A DNA stretch of 64,000 nucleotides. Origin: Patulibacter brassicae (GTDB lineage Bacteria; Actinomycetota; Thermoleophilia; Solirubrobacterales; Solirubrobacteraceae). How positions within the stretch are numbered: position 1 is the first letter of the stretch; every line of letters starts with the position of its first letter. The stretch covers positions 124,001 to 188,000 of the forward strand of contig NZ_JAXAVX010000004.1 of the NCBI RefSeq assembly GCF_033949425.1, in the 5' to 3' direction. The notes beneath the pieces were generated by a model, which did not search any database, was not told the DNA's origin, and saw only the letters and a list, made by a program, of their open reading frames with translations. This document shows, in pieces, positions 1 through 6,923 of this stretch. The translations under genes and the position numbers were made by a program.

Positions 1-571
1 CGAGGTGGTTCGTCGGCTCGTCGAGCAGCAGCAGGTCGGGGGCCGAGAGCAGCAGACGCGCGAGCGCGACGCGGCGCTTCTCGCCGCCGGAGAGGTCGGT
101 GACGTTCCAGTCGCCGGGCGGGCAGCGCAGCGCGTCCATCGCGTACTCGACCTTGTTGTCGAGGTCCCACGCGTCGGCGGCGTCGATCTCCGTCTGCAGC
201 CGCGCGAACTCCTCGGCGGTCTCGTCGCTGTAGTTCACCGCCAGCTCGTTGAAGCGGTCGACGAGCGCCTTGAGCTCCGAGAGCCCCTCGAGGACGTTCT
301 CGTGGACGGTCTTCGTCTCGTCGAGCTGCGGCTCCTGCTGGAGGATGCCGACCGTCGCGCCGGTTCCGAGCGTCGCCTCGCCGTCGAAGTCCTTGTCCTG
401 GCCGGACATGATCCGCAGGAGGCTCGACTTGCCGGCGCCGTTGTAGCCGAGGACGCCGATCTTGGCGCCGGGCAGGAACGACAGCGACAGCTCCTTGAAG
501 ACCGTCTTGTCCGGCGGGTGCACCTTCGTGACCTGGTGCATGGTGAAGACGTACTGCCCGGTGAAGGTCAC
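1..571 (-). CDS. ettA: EttA-like ABC-F ATPase, 5' part only
   Basis: Translational throttle of the ABC-F family, which binds the ribosomal E site and gates elongation by energy state. About 190 N-terminal residues are present and the gene runs off the left edge. Visible are the EttA-typical start with a YVFTMHQVTKV stretch, Walker A near residues 42-50 (GYNGAGKSS), the signature LSGGEKRRVALARLLL, and Walker B running into LDEPTNHL at the window edge. The start is GTG at 571. A TACCTT box at 578-583 lies 6 nt before it, so the transcript may be leaderless, although GGAGAG also sits directly before the start. Family assignment is strong. Choice of EttA over other ABC-F members rests on the N-terminus. 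Confidence 0.93.
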   Translation of the reverse strand, partial: MTFTGQYVFTMHQVTKVHPPDKTVFKELSLSFLPGAKIGVLGYNGAGKSSLLRIMSGQDKDFDGEATLGTGATVGILQQEPQLDETKTVHENVLEGLSELKALVDRFNELAVNYSDETAEEFARLQTEIDAADAWDLDNKVEYAMDALRCPPGDWNVTDLSGGEKRRVALARLLLSAPDLLLLDEPTNHL

Positions 572-698
572 CTCTCCAAGGTATCGACAACGACGCCCGG
601 CGCTCGGCGCGATCGTCCGGCGGGGCGGGCGATCGCGCCGCGGGTCGAGCCCGGCGGGGCGGTGCTACCGTCGAGGACGGGCGCCCGACGGGACGCCT

Positions 699-739
699 CC
701 GGACGAGAGGGCGCGCCGTACCCGGAACGACGACGGCGC
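699..739 (+). promoter_or_regulatory. Guanidine-III riboswitch (ykkC-III class)
   Basis: A 41-nt element that matches the known guanidine-III aptamer in order and in total length: CCGGACGAG at 699-707, GCGCCGTACCCGG at 713-725, and ACGGCGC at 733-739, which pairs perfectly with GCGCCGT (the pseudoknot/helix of this class). It sits between a likely -10 box TACCGT (666-671) and the GGGAGG ribosome binding site (742-747) of an SMR exporter. That position suggests translational control by guanidinium. The spacer between the first two blocks is a little longer than in the Thermobifida fusca version I remember. Confidence 0.88.
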
Positions 740-752
740 GAGGGAGGCACCG

Positions 753-1076
753 ATGTCCTGGGTCATGCTCTTCGCCGCCGGTCTGCTCGAGGTCGTCTGG
801 GCGATCGCGATGAAGCGCAGCGACGGCTTCAGCCGGCTGCCGGAGACGGTCGTCTTCGTCGTCGCCGCGGTGGCGAGCGTCGTCCTGCTCTCGCGCGCGC
901 TGCGCGACCTGCCGGTCGGCACCGGCTACGCGGTCTGGACCGGCATCGGCGCGGTCGGCGCGGCGATCGTCGGGATCGCCTGGCTCGACGAGAGCGCCGC
1001 CCCGCTGCGCGTGGTGAGCCTCGCGCTCGTGGCCTGCGGCATCGTGGGCCTCGCGCTCAGCTCGCAGTCCGGCTAG
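753..1076 (+). CDS. gdx: SMR-family guanidinium exporter (Gdx/SugE type)
   Basis: A 107-residue protein with four hydrophobic segments, the size of the small multidrug resistance family. It starts MSWVMLFAAGLLEVVWAIAMK, in which the conserved membrane Glu of the first helix (LEVVWA) is the proton/substrate site. The GYAVWTGIGAVGAAIVG segment is typical of the SugE/Gdx branch. The ATG at 753 follows GGGAGG (742-747). The upstream guanidine-III riboswitch argues for guanidinium/H+ antiport and not general drug export. The stop overlaps the stop of the convergent SDR gene by two bases (a shared CTAG). Confidence 0.93.
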   Translation: MSWVMLFAAGLLEVVWAIAMKRSDGFSRLPETVVFVVAAVASVVLLSRALRDLPVGTGYAVWTGIGAVGAAIVGIAWLDESAAPLRVVSLALVACGIVGLALSSQSG

Positions 1077-1921
1077 ACCCGGGCGCGGCCGAAGACCGCG
1101 TTGAAGCGCCGGCTCGCCAGGCGCATGACGAGCGCGTAGCCCCACGGGAAGAGCCGCTGGCCGAGGAAGCCGAGCTGGATGTCGCGGGAGGTGTAGACCA
1201 TGAACCGGTTGCGCTCGACCCCGCGGACGATCGCGGCCGCGGCCTTCTCGGGGCTCACGGCGTGGTGCACGAACCGGCCGACCTCGCGGCGCACCCGGGG
1301 GTCGTCGCGGTCGACGCCGACGATGTTCACCGTCTCGACGAGCCCGGTCGCCACCGCGCCGGGGCAGACGAGGCTCACGTGGATGCCGTGCTGGCGCAGG
1401 TCGAACCGCAGGACCTCGGACACGCCCCGCAGGCCGAACTTGCTCGCGCTGTAGGCCGCGTGCCACGGGAGGCCGAAGAGGCCGGCGGCGGAGGAGACGT
1501 TCACGAGGTGGCCGCCGCGTCCGGCGCGGATCATCGCCGGCACGAACGCCTCGATGACGCTGATCGGGCCGAGCAGGTTGACGTCGAGCATCGCCTTCCA
1601 GTGCTCGTGCTCCAGCGTCTCCACGGTGCCCCACGTCGAGATCCCGGCGATGTTCATCACCACGTGGACGGCGCCGTGCGTCGCGTGCACCCGCTCGGCG
1701 AACGCCATCACGGCGTCGTGGTCGGTGATGTCGAACGCCTCGTGGGCCACGACGTGGCCGCCCGCCTGGGTGACCTGCGCGACCGTCTCCTCGAGTGCGT
1801 CGGCGGAGCGGTCGGTGAGCACGAGCGCCCCGCCCCGCCGGGCGACCGTCAGGGCCGCGGCCCGACCGATCCCGCTCGCCGCCCCCGTGATGAGGCTCGT
1901 GCGCCCCGCGAACGTCGTCAT
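1073..1921 (-). CDS. Short-chain dehydrogenase/reductase
   Basis: A classical SDR of 282 residues with a Rossmann fold. It has the cofactor motif TGAASGIG near residue 13, a downstream NIAG, and the catalytic YSASK (Tyr-x3-Lys) in the middle. The C-terminal tail is long and hydrophobic, as in membrane-near acyl or sterol dehydrogenases. Start ATG 1921; TAGCGT (1929-1934) lies 7 nt upstream, so the mRNA is probably leaderless. A 28-bp palindrome lies just upstream. The gene is divergent from a MmyB-like XRE regulator, and SDR/MmyB-like neighbours are a known pairing in actinobacteria. The substrate is not predictable. Confidence 0.9.
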   Translation of the reverse strand: MTTFAGRTSLITGAASGIGRAAALTVARRGGALVLTDRSADALEETVAQVTQAGGHVVAHEAFDITDHDAVMAFAERVHATHGAVHVVMNIAGISTWGTVETLEHEHWKAMLDVNLLGPISVIEAFVPAMIRAGRGGHLVNVSSAAGLFGLPWHAAYSASKFGLRGVSEVLRFDLRQHGIHVSLVCPGAVATGLVETVNIVGVDRDDPRVRREVGRFVHHAVSPEKAAAAIVRGVERNRFMVYTSRDIQLGFLGQRLFPWGYALVMRLASRRFNAVFGRARV

Positions 1922-1946
1922 GGCGCGAACGCTAGCGCGTTCCCCC

Positions 1947-1974
1947 GATCGGTGAACGGGATCGTTCGCCGATC
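1947..1974. promoter_or_regulatory. 28-bp palindromic operator before the SDR gene
   Basis: GATCGGTGAACG-GGAT-CGTTCGCCGATC: 12-bp arms with one mismatch around a 4-bp spacer, centred about 40 bp upstream of the SDR start and just behind its -10 box (1929-1934). The position suits a transcription factor acting at the -35 region. The sequence differs from the ACGACC/GGTCGT sites in front of the XRE gene, so a different regulator may bind here. Confidence 0.6.
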
Positions 1975-2026
1975 ACGCGGCCGGCGCCCGCCCCGCCGTC
2001 CCCGCGTCCCGTCGACGCGCCGCGCG

Positions 2027-2043
2027 ACGACCCCGGAGGTCGT
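2027..2043. promoter_or_regulatory. Operator ACGACC-N5-GGTCGT upstream of the XRE regulator
   Basis: An inverted repeat with perfect 6-bp arms, centred at 2035, exactly 43 bp before the XRE ATG (2078). The same palindrome with the same spacer length occurs 43 bp before the next gene (2896-2916). Probably the autoregulatory site of the XRE protein (inference). The -10 box TACGAT is at 2066-2071. Confidence 0.65.
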
Positions 2044-2077
2044 GGTCCTCGCGACCCGCGCCGCCTACGATCGCCCC

Positions 2078-2884
2078 ATGAGCACGATCGCCCCGCCCGA
2101 GCAGCCGGTCGGCGAGCTCCTGCGCGCCTGGCGGGAGCGCCGTCGGCTGAGCCAGCTGGACCTCGACGCGTCCGGCGTCGTCTCGGCCCGCCACCTCAGC
2201 GCGCTCGAGACCGGCCGCTCGCGACCGACCTCGCGGATGATCCTCCACCTCAGCGAGCACCTCGACGTGCCGCTGCGCGAGCGCAACCGCCTGCTGCTCG
2301 CCGCCGGCTACGCGCCGGCGTACCCCGAGTCGGCGCTCGACGCCCCGGGCATGCGCGCCGTCCACGAGGCGATCGAGCTCGTCCTCGACGGCCTGCGGCC
2401 GACGCCCGCGCTCGTGGTCGACCGGCGCTGGGACCTCGTCGCGGCGAACGCGGGCCTGGCGCCGCTCCTCGACGGCCTGCCGCCCGCCCTGCTCGAGCCT
2501 CCGGTGAACGTCCTGCGCCTGGCGCTGCACCCCGACGGCCTCGCGGGACGGACGGAGAACCTCGCGGAGTGGCGGGCGCACCTCCTCGGGCGTCTCGCGC
2601 GCGAGGTCGACGCGTCGGGCGACCCGGACCTCGCGGCGCTGCTCGACGAGCTCGTCGCGCTGCCCGGGCCGGCCGGGGCGGACGGCGGGGCACCCCGCTG
2701 GCCCGGCCAGGTCGTCGTGCCGCTCGTCCTGCGCCACGGCGACCTCGTCCTGCGGCTCATGTCGACGACGACGGTCTTCGGCACCCCGCAGGACGTCACC
2801 GTCGACGAGCTGGCGATCGAGGCGTTCTTCCCCGCCGACGCGGACACCGCGGCCGCGCTGGCGGCCCTCGACGCGGGGCGCTGA
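2078..2884 (+). CDS. XRE-family regulator with MmyB-like ligand-binding domain
   Basis: 268 residues. The N-terminal helix-turn-helix (about residues 12-70) contains WRERRRLSQLDLDASGVV and SALETGRSRPTSRMI. The remainder, with VHEAIELVLDGLRPTPALVVDRRWDLVAAN, is the PAS-like MmyB ligand-binding fold, which bound a fatty acid in a solved family member. Predicted to sense an acyl ligand and regulate the flanking SDR and/or thioesterase. The ATG sits 6 nt after TACGAT, so translation is probably leaderless and no Shine-Dalgarno is needed. Divergent from the SDR and codirectional with the thioesterase. Confidence 0.9.
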   Translation: MSTIAPPEQPVGELLRAWRERRRLSQLDLDASGVVSARHLSALETGRSRPTSRMILHLSEHLDVPLRERNRLLLAAGYAPAYPESALDAPGMRAVHEAIELVLDGLRPTPALVVDRRWDLVAANAGLAPLLDGLPPALLEPPVNVLRLALHPDGLAGRTENLAEWRAHLLGRLAREVDASGDPDLAALLDELVALPGPAGADGGAPRWPGQVVVPLVLRHGDLVLRLMSTTTVFGTPQDVTVDELAIEAFFPADADTAAALAALDAGR

Positions 2885-2895
2885 GGGGCCGGGGA

Positions 2896-2916
2896 CCACG
2901 ACCTCGCAGGTCGTGG
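2896..2916. promoter_or_regulatory. Second copy of the XRE-locus operator, before the thioesterase
   Basis: CCACGACCT-CGC-AGGTCGTGG, perfect 9-bp arms around 3 bases, containing the same ACGACC-N5-GGTCGT core as at 2027-2043. The core centre (2906) is 43 bp before the thioesterase ATG (2949), matching the spacing at the XRE gene. A simple terminator for the XRE gene is the alternative reading, but the shared sequence and spacing favour an operator. Confidence 0.65.
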
Positions 2917-2948
2917 ACGCCGCGACGCCGGAGCGCGACGCTCCCGGC

Positions 2949-3392
2949 ATGAGCGAGACCTCCACCCAGACCCGCAGCGAGACCATGCGCCGGTTCCTGC
3001 CCGCCTCGCCGCTGCCGACGAAGCTCGGGATCCGGCTCGACGCCCTCGAGCCGGAGCGCGCCGAGCTCTCGATGCCGTTCGATCCGGAGAACGTCACCCT
3101 CGCCGACGTCGTGCACGGCGGCGCGATCGCCGCGCTCATCGACACCGCCGGCATGGCCGTGACGTGGTCCGACGACGCGGTGCCCGAGTCGCTCGAGGGC
3201 TCGACGATCTCGATGAGCGTCGAGTACGTCGCGGCGGCCCGTGGCCAGGACCTGCGAGCGGTCGCCACGACGATCCGCCGGACCCGCGCGCTCGTCTTCA
3301 GCGAGGTCGCCGTGACCGAGCCCGACGGCCGGCTCGTCGCCCGCGGCTCGGTGATCCAGAACGTCGGCCCGGCGACGCGCGCCGGGGGATGA
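2949..3392 (+). CDS. PaaI-family hotdog thioesterase
   Basis: A 147-residue single hotdog-fold acyl-CoA thioesterase. The motif VVHGGAIAALIDTAGMAV is the PaaI signature: HGG and the following Asp/Thr form the catalytic face on the long helix. The ATG at 2949 was chosen because it lies 6 nt after GACGCT (2937-2942) with an operator 43 bp upstream. An in-frame GTG at 2913 would lie inside that operator. It hydrolyses an acyl- or aryl-CoA of unknown identity. Co-control with the XRE gene suggests a role in acyl-CoA turnover. Confidence 0.88.
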   Translation: MSETSTQTRSETMRRFLPASPLPTKLGIRLDALEPERAELSMPFDPENVTLADVVHGGAIAALIDTAGMAVTWSDDAVPESLEGSTISMSVEYVAAARGQDLRAVATTIRRTRALVFSEVAVTEPDGRLVARGSVIQNVGPATRAGG

Positions 3393-3473
3393 CCGGCCGC
3401 CCGCGGACCGCGTGCCCCGCGCGGTCCCGGGCCGGCGGCGAGCGGCCTTGCGCCCCTCGCTACCCTCGGAGGG

Positions 3474-4784
3474 ATGGTCGCTCCCGTCTTCGACATCGAG
3501 CACGCGCTCGGGCTCCTCGAGCTCCAGCCGCCGTTCGAGAAGCGGGACGTCCAGCAGGCCCGCCGCACGCTCGCCAAGCGCTGGCATCCCGACCTGGCCC
3601 CGCCCGGGCGCCAGATGGAGCACGAGCGGCACCTGAAGGCGATCAACGAGGCCGCCGACCGGCTCGAGCGGCTCGCCGAGGGCTCGCACGGCGGCAAGGT
3701 GTCCGTCAACGCGGTGAAGGTCAACGCCGCCGCGGCGCGCGCCGCGCGCGAGGAGGCCGGCCGCCGCGCCTACGAGGCGTCCCAGGCCGCGGCGGACCGC
3801 GAGCAGCACGACCCGTTCGGCAGCCGGATGCCGGACCACTCCGTCGTGCACCGCTACGCGCGCTGCGTGTCGTACCCGGAGTGGGGCGTCGGCAGCGTCA
3901 CCGGCGTGTACTTCACCGGCGAGGGCGACGACGTCCAGCAGTTCGCCCGGGTCCAGTTCCAGATCGGGATCCGCACGGTGCCGGCGGGGACGCTGCAGTT
4001 CGTCGACTTCTCGAAGCCCGACCCGGGCGCCGAGCGCGTGCAGCGGTTCCTCACCGCCGCGCAGCACGCGCTGGCCGAGGGGGAGTTCGCGGTCGCCGCC
4101 AAGCGGCTGCTCTACGCGCGCGACGCCGATCCCGGCAACACCGTCGTCCTGCGGCTGCTGACGATCGCGCTGCTCCAGGCCGAGGACCTGCCCGCGGCCG
4201 GCCGGGCGGTGCGCGACTGGCTGCGGGCCGAGGGCACGCGCCCGGCGCCGCACCGCTTCGCCGCGCGGATCTACGAGGCCCAGGGCGCGACGATCCAGGC
4301 CGAGGAGGCCGCCGCGCGCGTCGTGACGCTCGCGCCGGCCGACGGCGCGGCCTGGGAGCGCCTGGGGCGGCTGCGGCTGCGGCTGCACGACCGCGGCGGC
4401 GCCCTCGACGCGCTCGAGCGCGCTCGGGTCCTGGACCCGACCGTCGAGGGGCTGCTGGACCTCGCGCTGGCCGCGCACCTCGTCGGCGACCTCGGCCGCC
4501 AGGTCGACGCGTGTCGCCAGGCGACCGAGCTCGCGGACGAGGGACGGGGGCACGGGCGCGACGAGGACGGCGATCCGCTCGCCGACGACGCGCGGGTGGA
4601 CCCGGCGCTCCGCGCCCGTGCGTGGTCGCGCTACGCCCACGCGCTGGCGCGCACCGACCGCACGAGCGAGGCGCTCGAGGCGTGCGACCGCGCCGTCGCG
4701 CTCGCCCCGGACGACCGCGAGGTCCGCGAGCTGCGCGACCGCGTCCGTGGTCGCGTGCCGCGCGAGCTCGCCGCCGCGGGCTGA
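3474..4784 (+). CDS. J-domain protein with SH3/Tudor-like and TPR regions
   Basis: 436 residues. N-terminal J domain (about 5-68) with the HPD tripeptide at 38-40, which stimulates DnaK ATPase. A middle segment (about 122-178) reads like a small SH3/Tudor-type barrel (YPEWGVGSVTGV, then ARVQFQIGIRTV). The C-terminal half is helical and TPR-like (WERLGRLRLRLHDRGGALDALERAR; WSRYAHALARTDRTSEALEACDRA). No zinc-finger or substrate-binding domains of DnaJ are present, so it is a specialised co-chaperone, probably recruiting DnaK to a protein complex (inference). ATG 3474 follows TACCCT (3461-3466) by 7 nt. Confidence 0.85.
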   Translation: MVAPVFDIEHALGLLELQPPFEKRDVQQARRTLAKRWHPDLAPPGRQMEHERHLKAINEAADRLERLAEGSHGGKVSVNAVKVNAAAARAAREEAGRRAYEASQAAADREQHDPFGSRMPDHSVVHRYARCVSYPEWGVGSVTGVYFTGEGDDVQQFARVQFQIGIRTVPAGTLQFVDFSKPDPGAERVQRFLTAAQHALAEGEFAVAAKRLLYARDADPGNTVVLRLLTIALLQAEDLPAAGRAVRDWLRAEGTRPAPHRFAARIYEAQGATIQAEEAAARVVTLAPADGAAWERLGRLRLRLHDRGGALDALERARVLDPTVEGLLDLALAAHLVGDLGRQVDACRQATELADEGRGHGRDEDGDPLADDARVDPALRARAWSRYAHALARTDRTSEALEACDRAVALAPDDREVRELRDRVRGRVPRELAAAG

Positions 4785-4865
4785 GTCCGCCTCCGGTGGA
4801 TCGGGGCCCCGGGCGGCTCCTGCGAGAGGGAGCGCCGTCCGCCGCGGGCAGATACCCGCGGATGT

Positions 4866-4998
4866 GGCGGATCGTTGCCCGCGTTGCTGCGTGCGTGGTT
4901 CGCCGTGGGCGACGATCCGCGTACGGCGCGGATCGTCGCCCCTCCCGCGAACCTTCGGGGGGCGGGCGTGGCCCCGCGCATGGCGCGGACCGTCGCCT
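4866..4998. repeat. Inverted and direct repeats in a convergent intergenic region
   Basis: Four related 15-bp elements lie between convergent genes: GGCGGATCGTTGCCC (4866-4880), GGGCGACGATCCGCG (4907-4921), CGCGGATCGTCGCCC (4927-4941) and CGCGGACCGTCGCCT (4984-4998). The middle two form a perfect 15-bp inverted repeat with a 5-nt loop, a strong hairpin that may terminate both flanking genes. There is no T-tract. The extra diverged copies suggest an expanded element and not only a terminator. Confidence 0.6.
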
Positions 4999-5016
4999 CG
5001 GCGGGCCGGCGCGGTG

Positions 5017-5595
5017 TCAGCGTCGCGGGACGCTGACGCCGTCGAGCACCGCGTGCAGCTCCTCGCGCACCGCCTCGACCGGTTCCGCGCTGCCCTGCGC
5101 GCGGGCCAGCAGGACCGCGCCCTCGAACGCCGCGAGCAGCAGCGTGGCCAGGGACCGCGCCCGGGTCGCGTCGACGCCGTCGGCGGTCAGCGCCCGCTCC
5201 AGGCGATCGGTCCAGTGCGCGAACGCGGCCCCGGCCGCCTCGCGGGCGCCGGGGTCGGCGGCGGCCTCCGACGCCGCGGCGGCGACCGGGCAGCCGCCCC
5301 GCAGATCGGTCCCGGCCAGGACGTCCTGCCAGTGGTCGACGAGGAGGTCGACGAGGCGGTGCCCGCCGAGCGGCGCGGCCTCGGAGATCCGGCGCGAGAG
5401 CGCCCGGCCGGCGTAGGCGACGACCTCGGCGCTGAACTGCTCTCGACCCCCGGGGAAGTGGTGGTAGACGGAGCCGCGCGGCGCGCCGCTGTGCGCTAGG
5501 ACGTCGGCGAGCGCGGTCGCCGAGACGCCGCGCTCGCGGAAGAGCGTCGCGCCGCTCTCGAGCATGCGCTGGCGGGCGTCGGACCGGCGGGGCAT
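5017..5595 (-). CDS. TetR-family repressor
   Basis: 192 residues. N-terminal TetR helix-turn-helix: RQRMLESGATLFRERGVSAT, then LADVLAHSGAPRGSVYHHFPGG, which carries the family's YHHF signature. The C-terminal domain with CPVAAAASEAAADP resembles the YxaF/LmrA type. Start ATG 5595. The gene is divergent from a thioesterase/PPOX pair, with two matching palindromes between them. It probably represses both directions and is released by a small hydrophobic ligand or acyl compound (inference). Confidence 0.92.
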   Translation of the reverse strand: MPRRSDARQRMLESGATLFRERGVSATALADVLAHSGAPRGSVYHHFPGGREQFSAEVVAYAGRALSRRISEAAPLGGHRLVDLLVDHWQDVLAGTDLRGGCPVAAAASEAAADPGAREAAGAAFAHWTDRLERALTADGVDATRARSLATLLLAAFEGAVLLARAQGSAEPVEAVREELHAVLDGVSVPRR

Positions 5596-5596
5596 C

Positions 5597-5620
5597 GTTC
5601 TATGCAGTCTCGCATAGTAC
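5597..5620. promoter_or_regulatory. TetR operator 1 (GTTCTATGC-N6-GCATAGTAC)
   Basis: A 24-bp inverted repeat, 8 of 9 arm positions paired, two bases from the TetR start codon. A TACTAT -10 candidate for the TetR gene (5614-5619, minus strand) lies inside it, so binding would block autogenous transcription. Nearly identical to operator 2, 37 bp away centre to centre. Confidence 0.85.
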
Positions 5621-5633
5621 GATCCGGCGCAGG

Positions 5634-5657
5634 GTTCTATGCGCCGATGCATAGAAC
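5634..5657. promoter_or_regulatory. TetR operator 2 (GTTCTATGC-N6-GCATAGAAC)
   Basis: A perfect 24-bp inverted repeat with 9-bp arms and a 6-bp spacer, 25 bp before the thioesterase ATG at 5683. With operator 1 it defines the site GTTCTATGC-N6-GCATAGAAC, read by the adjacent TetR protein (inference from position and symmetry). Confidence 0.87.
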
Positions 5658-5682
5658 GTCCCGAACCGCGAACGGAGCCCCG

Positions 5683-6195
5683 ATGTCCGAGACCGTGCCG
5701 ACGACCGCCGCCCGCACCCGCACCGTCGAGTGGCAGGACCCCGCACCCGCCCTGGCCGCCGCGCCCGGGATGACCGGCTTGGAGTTCATGCGGGCCGTCT
5801 GGGCCGGCGAGGTGCCGCCGCCCCCGATCAGCGCGCTCCTCCGGATGCAGGGCACGAACGCCGACGAGGGCACGGTGACGTTCCGCTGCGACCCCGACGA
5901 GTCGATGCTCAACCCGCTCGGGACGGTCCACGGCGGCGTCATCTGCACCGTGCTGGACTCCGCGATCGGCTGCGCGGTCCACACGACCCTGCCCGCGGGC
6001 GTCACGTACACGTCGATCGACCTGAACGTCTCCTACCTCCGCTCGCCGAAGCCGGGCGCGGTGCTCGAGGCCGTCGGGACGGTCACGAAGCCGGGCCGGC
6101 GCGTGGCCTTCGGCGCCGCCGAGCTGCGCGACGACGAGGACCGGCTGATCGCGACGGCGACCGGCTCCTGCCTCGTCATGGACCTCCGCGGATGA
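5683..6195 (+). CDS. PaaI-family thioesterase, TetR-controlled
   Basis: A 170-residue hotdog thioesterase. LGTVHGGVICTVLDSAIGCAV is the PaaI signature (HGG plus Asp on the long helix). An N-terminal segment of about 45 residues precedes the domain. ATG 5683 has ACGGAG about 10 nt upstream. Its TGA overlaps the ATG of the PPOX gene (ATGA), so the two are translationally coupled. Divergent from the TetR gene with two operators. Probably an acyl- or aryl-CoA thioesterase induced by a specific compound. Confidence 0.88.
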   Translation: MSETVPTTAARTRTVEWQDPAPALAAAPGMTGLEFMRAVWAGEVPPPPISALLRMQGTNADEGTVTFRCDPDESMLNPLGTVHGGVICTVLDSAIGCAVHTTLPAGVTYTSIDLNVSYLRSPKPGAVLEAVGTVTKPGRRVAFGAAELRDDEDRLIATATGSCLVMDLRG

Positions 6196-6674
6196 CGGGG
6201 CTGCGCCGCCGCCTCGTCACGGTGGCGAAGGGCCCGCTCCAGGCGGCGCGCTCCCCGCGCGCCGAGGAGGTGCTCGCACGGCCCGTGCGCCGCGAGGAGA
6301 CGTTCGCGAGCCTCGCGGGCGGCGACCACGTCCTCCTCGTGACGTACACGCGGGACGGTCGCGCGATCCCGACCCCGGTCTGGTTCGCGCTCGACGGCGA
6401 CCGGACGCTCTACGTCTGGACGGAGATCGGCGCGGTGAAGGTCAAGCGGCTGCGCCGCGATCCGTCGGCCCTGCTGGCGCGCTGCGACGTGCGCGGCGTG
6501 CCGCTCGGTGACCCGATCTCCGCCCGCGGCCGGGTCCTCGACACGCCGCAGGAGCGCGAGCGCGCCGAGCGCGTGGTCCGGTCCAGCTGGAGCCTCGGCC
6601 AGCGGCTCTTCGCGCGCGGCGCGGACCGGCTGACCGACGTGCACTACCTGGCCTTCGAGCCGGCGACGCCCTGA
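6192..6674 (+). CDS. PPOX-class (split-barrel) oxidoreductase, probably F420-dependent
   Basis: A 160-residue split beta-barrel protein of the pyridoxamine-phosphate-oxidase superfamily. VLLVTYTRDGRAIPTPVWFAL, followed by VKVKRLRRDPSALLARCDVRG, is the pattern of actinobacterial PPOX/F420-dependent enzymes. The start overlaps the thioesterase stop by ATGA, which places it in the TetR-controlled operon. Binding of F420 versus FMN cannot be settled here. The substrate is unknown, and a detoxification role is suggested by the operon. Confidence 0.8.
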   Translation: MTGLRRRLVTVAKGPLQAARSPRAEEVLARPVRREETFASLAGGDHVLLVTYTRDGRAIPTPVWFALDGDRTLYVWTEIGAVKVKRLRRDPSALLARCDVRGVPLGDPISARGRVLDTPQERERAERVVRSSWSLGQRLFARGADRLTDVHYLAFEPATP

Positions 6675-6795
6675 TCAGGCTCCCCTGGAGATCGGCCGCG
6701 AGGAGACCCGAGGACCACGCGATCGAGGACGAGCCCGCGGCGCCCTGATCCAGGATCCGCTGACCATCGGCTGCGAGGCGACCCCGAGGACCAGG
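6666..6795 (+). repeat. Degenerate tandem duplication after the PPOX gene
   Basis: Two similar stretches with a period of about 74 bp. The first begins at the last codons of the PPOX gene (CGCCCTGATCAGG, then GAGATCGGCCGCGAGG and CCGAGGACCA). The second starts near 6741 (CGCCCTGATCCAGG, then CCATCGGCTGCGAGG and CCGAGGACCA). The copy includes the stop codon region, so it looks like a local duplication of the gene's 3' end. No gene is visible in 6675-6923. Confidence 0.5.
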
Positions 6796-6923
6796 GGTCC
6801 AGGACCAGGCCGCGCGTCCGCGCGCGGCCAGGAAGGAGGCGCGGCCCGGACTCCGCTCCGCCGGCCGCCGAGGTTCACGACGGGATCACACGCAAGCGCG
6901 AGGATCGCGATCGACTGCCGAGC

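Noticed and set aside
5..2884. Very long plus-strand open frame over the first 2.9 kb
   Set aside because: Only its last 268 residues (from 2078) are a real protein. The earlier part is the reverse of ettA and SDR and has shadow composition.
2913..2948. GTG 2913 as the thioesterase start
   Set aside because: It lies within the palindrome 2896-2916, and the extra 12 residues are not part of the hotdog fold.
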